From Nocardia lijiangensis NBRC 108240 (GTDB taxonomy: Bacteria; Actinomycetota; Actinomycetes; Mycobacteriales; Mycobacteriaceae), in the NCBI RefSeq assembly GCF_001613045.1, contig NZ_BDBP01000095.1:1-39974 (forward strand): a stretch of 39,974 nucleotides of DNA, written 5' to 3'. Below the pieces are notes generated by a model, which did not search any database, was not told the origin of the DNA, and saw only the letters and a program-made list of their open reading frames with translations. The number at the start of each line of letters is the position of its first letter. Position 1 is the first letter of the stretch. Shown here one piece after another: positions 11,201 through 20,200 of this stretch. The position numbers and the translations under genes are program-made.

Positions 11201-14200
11201 CATTCGCCACTGCTCGGGCCACACCCGGGCAGGCGGCCAGAGCCGATTCGACCTCGCCGAGCTCGATGCGGAAGCCACGAACCTTGACCTGGAAATCCGA
11301 CCGGCCAACATATTCGAGCGCCAGACTCCCGTCCGGTAGTCGCAGCCACCGCACCAGGTCGCCGGTCCGATACATGCGTTGCCCCGGGCCCGCGAACGGA
11401 TCGGCGACGAACCGCGACGCCGTCAGACCCATCCCGTTGCGGTAGCCGCGGGCCAGGCCGGGGCCCGCCAGATACAACTCGCCAACGACGCCGATCGCGA
11501 CCGGCCGCAGCCACGCGTCGAGTACGACCTGACCGACCCCGCGGATCGGTCCGCCGATCGTCACCGCCTCACCTGCCACCAGCGGCGCACCGGCATCGGT
11601 CAGGATCGTGGCCTCCGCCGGGCCGTAGGTGTTGAAGAATCGCCGGCCCGGTGCCCACCGCGACACCAGTGCGGAGGAAGGCGCTTCGCCACCGGTCACG
11701 ATGGTCCCGAGGTCCTCCAGCCCGTCGGGATCGACCGTCCCCATAGCCGCGGGCGTCAGCGCGATATGGGTCACCTTCGTGCGCACCATGATCTGCGCCA
11801 GCTCGTCTCCGCCGTAGACGGTCGGGGGCGCGATCACCAGCCGCCCACCGGCTGGGAATGCCAACAGAAGTTCCAGGACCGCCGCATCGAAACTCGGCGA
11901 CACGAAAGCCAGCACCCGCGCGCTCGGCCCGATGCCGAACCGCGAACATTCCTCGGCCACCAGATTCGCCAACCCGCGATGCGACACCACCACACCCTTC
12001 GGCACACCTGTCGAGCCGGACGTGTAGATCACGTACGCCGCATTGTCGGCCCGCACCGCCGATGTGCGCTCCGCATCGGTCACCGGCGCCGATGACAACC
12101 CCGCGGCCTCCGCTTCGACCTCCGACTCGCCGAGGATCAACCACGGAACAGGCCCGGGCAGCCGATCACGCCACTGCGACCGTGTGATCCCTACCGCCAC
12201 ACCGGAATCGGTGAGCATGTGCTCGATCCTGCTCGCCGGGTACTCCGGGTCCACCGGCACGAACGCTGCCCCCGACTTGGCCACCGCCCATACCGCCAGT
12301 ACCGCATCGAACGACCGCGGCAAACCGATCGCAACGCTCGCTTCGGGCCCTGCACCCCGGCCGATCAACAGTCGGGCCAACCGATTCGACTCCGCATCCA
12401 GCTCGCCGTACGTCCACCACCGATCCCCGCACACCACCGCGACCGCCCCCGGATCCCTCTCCGCCGCCGCCGCCAACAACTCCGGCAACACCTGCTCCGG
12501 CACCGACGGAGCACCCGAAACCGGTGTCAGCTCACGGTGTTCCGCCGGGGAGAGCAGATCCAGCCGGGCCAGCGGCAGATCCGGGTCGGCGACAATGAGA
12601 CCGATGACGCGCAGGACCCTCCGCAGGGTCGCCTCCATCGTGTCCTGGTCGAAGAGTTCGGGCAGGTAGTTGATTTCGACGTGCAGTCGCGTGTCGACCC
12701 GTGCGATCACTCCCAGTGGATAGTGCGCGGCGTTGAGGCTGGTCACGTCGACCAGCCGCATGCCTGCGATATCGGTGTCCGCGGTCAGCCCACCGCGATC
12801 GATCGGGAAGGACTCGAACACCGTGATCGTGTCGAATACCGCCGCGGGCCCGGCCACCCGCTCGATGTCGGTCAGACCCACGTAGTGGTGATCGAGCAGC
12901 CCGGCCTGCTCCGCTTGGATTCGGTCGAGCAGCTGCCCCACGCTCTCGGCGGGATCGAGGCGGACGCGCACCGGCAGTGTGTTGATGAACAGCCCGATCA
13001 TCGATTCGATGCCCGCGATCTGCGGGGGCCGTCCGGACACCGTGGCGCCGAACGTCACGTCGTCCCGGGATGTGAACGCGCCCAACACGATCGCCCATGC
13101 CATCTGGATCACGGTGTTGAGGGTGACGCCGCGGGCCCGCGCCAGGCCGGCCAGCGCAGTGGTCTGTTCCTCGGTCAGTTCGCCGAGTACCTCACGTGAT
13201 TCGGTGTATGGGCGGCCGGGATCGGGCGGCGCCACCAAGGTCGGCCCGTCGGAGCCGTCGAACGCCCGGGCCCAGGCATCGAGCGACGCAGTCGGGTCCC
13301 GCCTGACGATCTCCGCAAGGAAGTCCCGGTAGGGACGGATGCGCGGCAGGATCGCGGCGTCGCCGTCGGTGGCATAGAGGATCAGAAACTCCCTCAGGAG
13401 CAGCGGCGTCGACCAGCCGTCGAGCAGCAGGTGATGATTGGTCAGCACCAGCCGGTAGTGCTCGGGCCCCGTGGTGACCAGCATCCAGCGCAGCAGTGGG
13501 GCACGAGCCGGGTCGAACCGGGCCGCCCGGTCCGCGGCCATCAGCCGATCCCACTCGCGATTCCGTGCACCGTCCGCCAGCCCGGACAGGTCGAGCTCCG
13601 ACCAGGGCACCTCGACGTCTTCGTCGACCACCTGCACCGGTCCGGCGGCGGTGTCGGTGACGAATGCGGTGCGCAGATTCGCATGCCGGTCGAGCAGCAC
13701 CTGCGCGGCTCGGCGCAGCCGCTCCGGATCGACCCGCCCATGCAGCTCCAGGACCAACTGCACCAAGTAGGCGTCCATCGACTCCTCGGACACCAGCGCA
13801 TGGAACAGCAACCCCTCCTGCAGCGGAGTCAATGGCCAGACGTCGCTCAACGCCGGATAGCTGTCTTCGATTCGTTCGATCTCGGACTGCCCGAGTCTGA
13901 CCAGATCCAGATCCGACGGCGTCCGGCCCCCGGCCCCGGCGCGATGGATATGTGTCGTCAACGCGGTCAAGACCCGGCACCACGACTCCGCCACCTCGCG
14001 CACCTCGTCGACGGTGAGCACCCCGGCGGGATACGACCAGATCGCCCGCAACCGCGGCCTGCCCTCGTCGTCGAGGGTGAAGGCGTTGATGTCGAGCACC
14101 GCCGACACCGGCATATCCGGATTCCGCGCACCGGCGAATTGGGCACCCGCGAGGTCGTCCTGCACCGGCATCCATCCGGCCGACGGCATTCCTTCGGAAA

Positions 14201-17200
14201 TCTCCGTGGAGACGTAGTCGAACGCGATCTGCGGCGTCGGCAGAGTCCCGAGTATCGGTCCGGTGTCCTCGTTGAGATACCGCAACAAGCCGTAGCCGAT
14301 TCCGCGGTCCGGGACGGCGCGCAGCTGTTCCTTGACGGACTTGACCGCTGCCCACATGGCCGGCCCACCGGCGCACGCGTCGTCGAGATCGATGACCGAA
14401 AGATCCAGGCGCATAGGAAAACTCGTGGAGAACCAGCCGACCGTCCGGGTCAGATCCGAGCCCGGGACGGCGCCTTCCCCACGGCCGTGCCCTTCGAGAC
14501 CGATCACCACCTCCGCGAGCGGGCCGCCGCGGGCTTCCGTTGCACGCTCGCGCCGCCACTTCGTCACCGCTACCGCCAGCGCGGCCAGCAGCCCGTCGCC
14601 CACACTGCCGTGGAATGCCGCGGGCACGTCGGTCAACAGCGCCTCGGTCACCTCGGGGGACACGTCGACCTCGACCGTGCGGGCCGTGGCAGCCACATCG
14701 ATCGCGGGGTCGAGGAGCCGGGATCCGATCATCGGATCGTCTCCGGCTGCCATCGCCTGCCACAAGCCGAGTTCGGCGGCCCGCTCCGGGCGCTGGGCTG
14801 CCTCGACCAGCCCGTGCGCCCACCTGCGCATCGATGTCCCGACCGGCGCCGGATCGGGTGGCTCGCCGGACTCGATCCGCGCCCATGCGACCGCGAGGTC
14901 CGCCATCAGCACCCGCCAGGAAGCCCTGTCGATCGCCGAATGATGCACCAGCACAAGAACTCTGCTCTGCTCTGCGGTGTCGCCCGGATCGAACCAGACC
15001 ACCTGCATCACGATCCCGGCGCCCGGATCGAGCCGGTCCGCGGCGGCTTCCAATTCCGCCGCCGCCGACGCACGGAACTCGGCGCTTCCCGGCTTGCCCT
15101 CCATCGCGACCCGGTGGACGACGTCGTCGGCTCGAATCTTCCCGACCGGCAGCACCTCCCACGTCCAGCTGCCCTCGGCGCCCGGGCGCAGCCGCGCGCG
15201 CAGCATGTCGTGCCGATCGAGGACCGCCTGCACCGCGCCCACCAGCCGCTGCCGGTCGACCCCCGCGGGCGGAGCCAGCATCACTGCCTGCGAGAAGCGG
15301 TCGAACCCCGGCTCCGCGTGTTCGATCAGCCGTCGCATGATCGGCGTCAGCGGTATCGGCCCGACACCCCCGCCGGGCAGTTCCTCCGGAAGGGAGGTCG
15401 CCGCGGTGCTGTCGCGGACGGCGATCTGGGCCAGCCCGGCAACGGTTTTGCGCTCGAACACGTCGCGCGCGGAGAACACCACACCCGCCGCCCGGGCCCG
15501 AGTGACCAGCTGGATCGACCTGATGCTGTCGCCGCCGAGGGCGAAGAACGAATCGTCGAGGCCGACCGAGTCGATACCCAATACGCCGGCGAACGATTCG
15601 GCGATCGTGCGTTCGAGGGGTGTCTCGGGTGCTCGGAACACCTTGTTGCCGGTGAATACCGGATCCGGTAGCGCCTTGCGATCCAGCTTGCCCGCCGGGG
15701 TCAAGGGAATCCGCTCCAGCACCATGATCGAGGACGGGACCATATAGGACGGCAAACGGCCGGTGAGGTACTCGGTCAGGATCGTGGTATCGATCGAGTT
15801 ACCAGGCGCGGCAACAACATACGACACCAGCGACTGGGCCCCGGAATCGCTGCGGTGACCGATCGTTGTGGCGAAATCGACGGTTTCATGGGCGGCGAGC
15901 GACGCATCGATTTCCCCGAGCTCGATACGCAGACCCCGAATCTTGACTTGGAAATCCGACCGGCCGAGGTGTTGGATCGCTCCGTGGGCCGTCCATCGGA
16001 CCACGTCTCCGGTGCGGTACATGCGTTCGCCGGGCGCCCATGGGCATGCCACGAAACGCGCGGCGGTCAGGCCCGCCCGACGGTGGTATCCGCGGGCCAG
16101 CAAGGAGCCCGCGATATACAGTTCGCCTGTCACGCCGACTGGTACGGGTTGTAGTCGTCGATCGAGCACCCACGCGGAGGCGCCGCGAATCGGGTTACCG
16201 ATGGTGACCGGTTCGTCTGCCGTCAATGAGGAGGTCATTGTCGCGGCGATAGTGGTCTCGGTGGGCCCGTATTCGTTGACCATGCTCCGGCCGTCGTCGC
16301 TCCAGCGCTCGACCAGCTTGGTGCCGCAGTCCTCGCCGCCGACCAGTAGGTTTGTCAAATCCGGTAGCGGCCAACGGGTGTGGTCGATGGTGGACAATGC
16401 CGAAGGTGTGATCAGGAGTTGACTGACGTGCTCGCGGTCGAGTAGCTCGGCGAGTTCGTCGCCGCCATAGACATCGCTGGGCGCGATGACCATGGTGGCG
16501 CCCCAGTACACCGCGTCCAGTAATTCCAGGACCGACACATCGAAGCTCGGCGAAGCCAGATGCAGAATACGAGAACCCGATTCGATTCTCATGAAATGCC
16601 GGTGCACGGTGGCGCAGTTGCGGAGTCCGCGGTGGGTGACCGCGACGCCTTTGGGTAGTCCGGTCGATCCGGAGGTGTAGAGGATGTAGGCGATGTCGTC
16701 GATACGCAGCGGGCGTACCCGGTCGCTATCGGTGACGGGGCGGTTTTCGGCCGCGTCGAGGTCCTCCGGTGTCAACCAGTCGATGTCGTCGGGTAACTGT
16801 GTTCGTGCGGAGGTCACGGTCAGACCGATCGCCGCCTTGGAATCGGTCACCATGTGGGTGATGCGTTCGACGGGATTGGTCGGGTCGATAGGCAGAAAAG
16901 CAGCGCCCGATTTGGCGATCGCCCATACCGCGAGTATGGCATCGGGGGAGCGTGGCATGCCGATCGCGACGATATCTTCCGGGCCGATTCCTCGCTGAAT
17001 CAATATCCGGGCCAACTGATTCGAACGCTCGTCCACCTCCCGGTAGCTCAGCTGCTGCCCGTCGAAAACGATCGCTGTGGCGTGGGGATTCCGTGCGGCC
17101 GCTGCGGTCAGCAGGTCGGCCAGTGTGGCGGGCGCCGCTGCGGGCGCACCGGAGCGTGACAGCAGATCAGCACGTTCGGCAGACTCGAGCACCTCGATCA

Positions 17201-20200
17201 TCCCGACCGGGACCGTGGGATCGGTGGCCACCGACTCCAGTATCCGGATCCACCGGTGCGCGAGAGAGTCGATCGTCGCGGGGTCGAACAGATCCGTGGC
17301 GTAGGTGACCGCTACCGCCATCTCGCCACCGTTGTGGTTGTCCGACAGCACGACCTGCAGGTCGAAACGAGACACTTCGTTGGGGAGGTCGACCACCGAT
17401 ACATCGAGACCGGGCAGTTCGAGCTTCACCTGCTCCAGATTCTGGAAAGCCAGCATCACCTGGAACAGCGGGTGCCGCGACTGCGACCGCTGCGGAGCGA
17501 GTTGATCGACCAGTTGCTCGAAGGGAACATCGGCATGCCCGAAGGCCTCCAGATCGACCTGCCTGACCCGGCCGAGCAGATCGGTGAACGATTCATCGAG
17601 ATCGATGTCGGTCCGCAACACCAAAGTGTTGACGAACATGCCGACCACGTCATCGAGTTCGGCCGCACCACGCCCGGCGATCGGTGTGCCGATCGGAATA
17701 TCGGTCGTACCGCTCAACCGGGCAAGCAGGACCGCCAGCGTGCCATGGATCACCATGAACAGTGACGAACTGTGTTGCCGCGCGAGCTTTTCCAGCGCCC
17801 GAACCAAGTCGGCATCCAACGTGTAGTCGATGGTGGCACCTCGATTGGACGCCACCACCGGCCGTGGCCTGTCGGCCGGCAGACGAAGTTCCTCGGCAAC
17901 TCCGTCCAGAGTTTCGGTCCAGTACCGGATCTGCCGGGCGGACAGCGATTCCGGATCGTCGGGCGAGCCGAGGGTAGCTCGTTGCCACAGTGCGTAATCC
18001 GCGTACTGGACAGGCAGCGGTGTCCACGAAGGGACGTCTCCGCGGATCCGTGTGGTGTACGCAATCGTCACGTCGCGGGCCAGCGGTGTCATGGAGAAAC
18101 CGTCCGCGGCGATGTGGTGCACCACGACGGCCAGCACGTATTCGGGCTCCTCGCTACCGGCAGCGCGGAACAATCGGGCACGGACCGGCGCCCGGATGCG
18201 CACATCGAAGCCTTCGGTGACGAATTCGGTGACCGTTGCGTCCAATTGGCTCGGTGGAACCGATACCAGGGCCAGCTCGGGGTCTATCTCGTCGGCGGGT
18301 TCGATGAGCTGGATCAGCATTCCGTCGTGGTCCGGGTACCGCGTGCGTAAGGACTCGTGCCTGCGCAGCACGTCGACCATGGCCGATCGCAGGGCGTCGA
18401 CACTCAACTCGCCACGCAACCGAATGGCGATCGGCACGTTGTATGCCCCCGAGCTGGTGTCGTACTGGTTGAAGAACCACATCCGTTGCTGGGCCGGTGC
18501 CAATGGCACGAGATCCGGGCGCGGCCCGGCGATCAGCGGTGGGCGTTGTCGACCCGCGCCGGAATGCTGCTCTATGCGGGTAGCGAGTGCCGCTACCGTG
18601 GGCGCCTCGAACAACAGCCGCACCGGAATTTCGGTATCCAGCGCGGCCCCGAGTCGCGCGGCAACCCGGGTCGCGACCACGCTGTCCCCGCCCAGGGCGA
18701 AGAACGAATCGTCGAGGCCGACGGCATCGATTTTCAATACCTCGGCGAATGATCCGGCGATCGTGCGTTCGAGGGGTGTCCGGGGTGAACGGAACGCCTT
18801 GTAGTCGGTGAATACCGGTTTCGGTAGTGCCTTGCGGTCCAGCTTGCCCACTGGCGTCAAGGGGATCCGCTCCAGCACCGTGATCGCGGACGGGACCATA
18901 TAGGACGGCAACCGGTCCGCCAGGTACTCGGTCAGAATCGTGGTATCGATCGAACCACCGGACGCGGCAACAACATACGAAGCGAGTGACTCGGCCCCGG
19001 AATCGTTGCGGTGGCCGATGGTCACGGCGAAATCGACGCTCTCGTGGGCGGCGAGTGTCGCATCGATCTCGCCGAGTTCGATACGCAGCCCACGAATCTT
19101 CACCTGGAAATCGGATCGGCCGAGGTGCTGGATCATTCCGTTGGCTGTCCACCGGACCACGTCCCCCGTGCGATACATCCGCTCGCCGGGCGCCCAGGGA
19201 CACGCTACGAAACGCTCGGCCGTCAAAGCTGCCCGGCGATGATATCCGCGGGCCAGCAGAGCACCCGCGACATACAATTCACCCGCCACACCAACCGGCA
19301 CCGGTTGTAGCCGCTGATCCAGCACCCATTGCGAGACACCACGAATCGGGCCACCGATCGTCACCAACTCACCGGCCACCAAGCGGGAAGTCAGCGTCAC
19401 GGCAATGGTGGCCTCGGTAGGCCCGTATTCGTTGAGTATGCTCCGGCGGTCGCCGCTCCAGCGCTCGACCAACTCGGTGCCGTAGCCCTCGCCGCCGACC
19501 AGCAGGTATCTCAAATCCGGTAGCGGCCAACGGGTGCGGTCGATCGTGGACAACGCCGTTGGCGTGATCATGACATGACTGACATGCTCACGGTCGAGCA
19601 GTTCCCCGAGTTCGTCACCGCCGAAGACATCGCTGGGCGCGATGACCATGGTCGCACCCGCGCACAACGCGAACAGCAATTCCAGTACCGACACATCGAA
19701 GCTCGGTGAAGCCAAATGTGCGATACGAGAATCGGATTCGATGCTCAGGGCATCGCGGTGCTCGGTGGCGCAATTGGCGAGCCCGCGGTGGGTGACCGCG
19801 ACGCCTTTGGGTAGTCCGGTCGATCCGGAGGTATAGATGACGTAGGCGATATCGTCGACACGCAGCGGGCGTACCCGGTCGGCGTCGGTGACAGGACGAT
19901 CGTCGGCCTCGTCGAGGTCCTCCGGTATCAACCAGTCGATGTCGTCGGGCAATTGTGTTCGCGCGGAGGTCACCGTCAGACCGATCCCCGCCCGGGAATC
20001 GGTCACCATGTGGGTGATGCGTTCGACGGGATGGGTCGGGTCGATCGGAAGGAACGCAGCGCCCGACTTCGTGACCGCCCATAGCGCGAGTACGGAATCC
20101 GGGGAGCGTGGTATGCCGATCGCGACGACACTTTCCGGGCCGATACCTCGCTGGATGAGTATCCGGGCCAACCGATTCGAACGCTCATCGAGCTCTCGGT

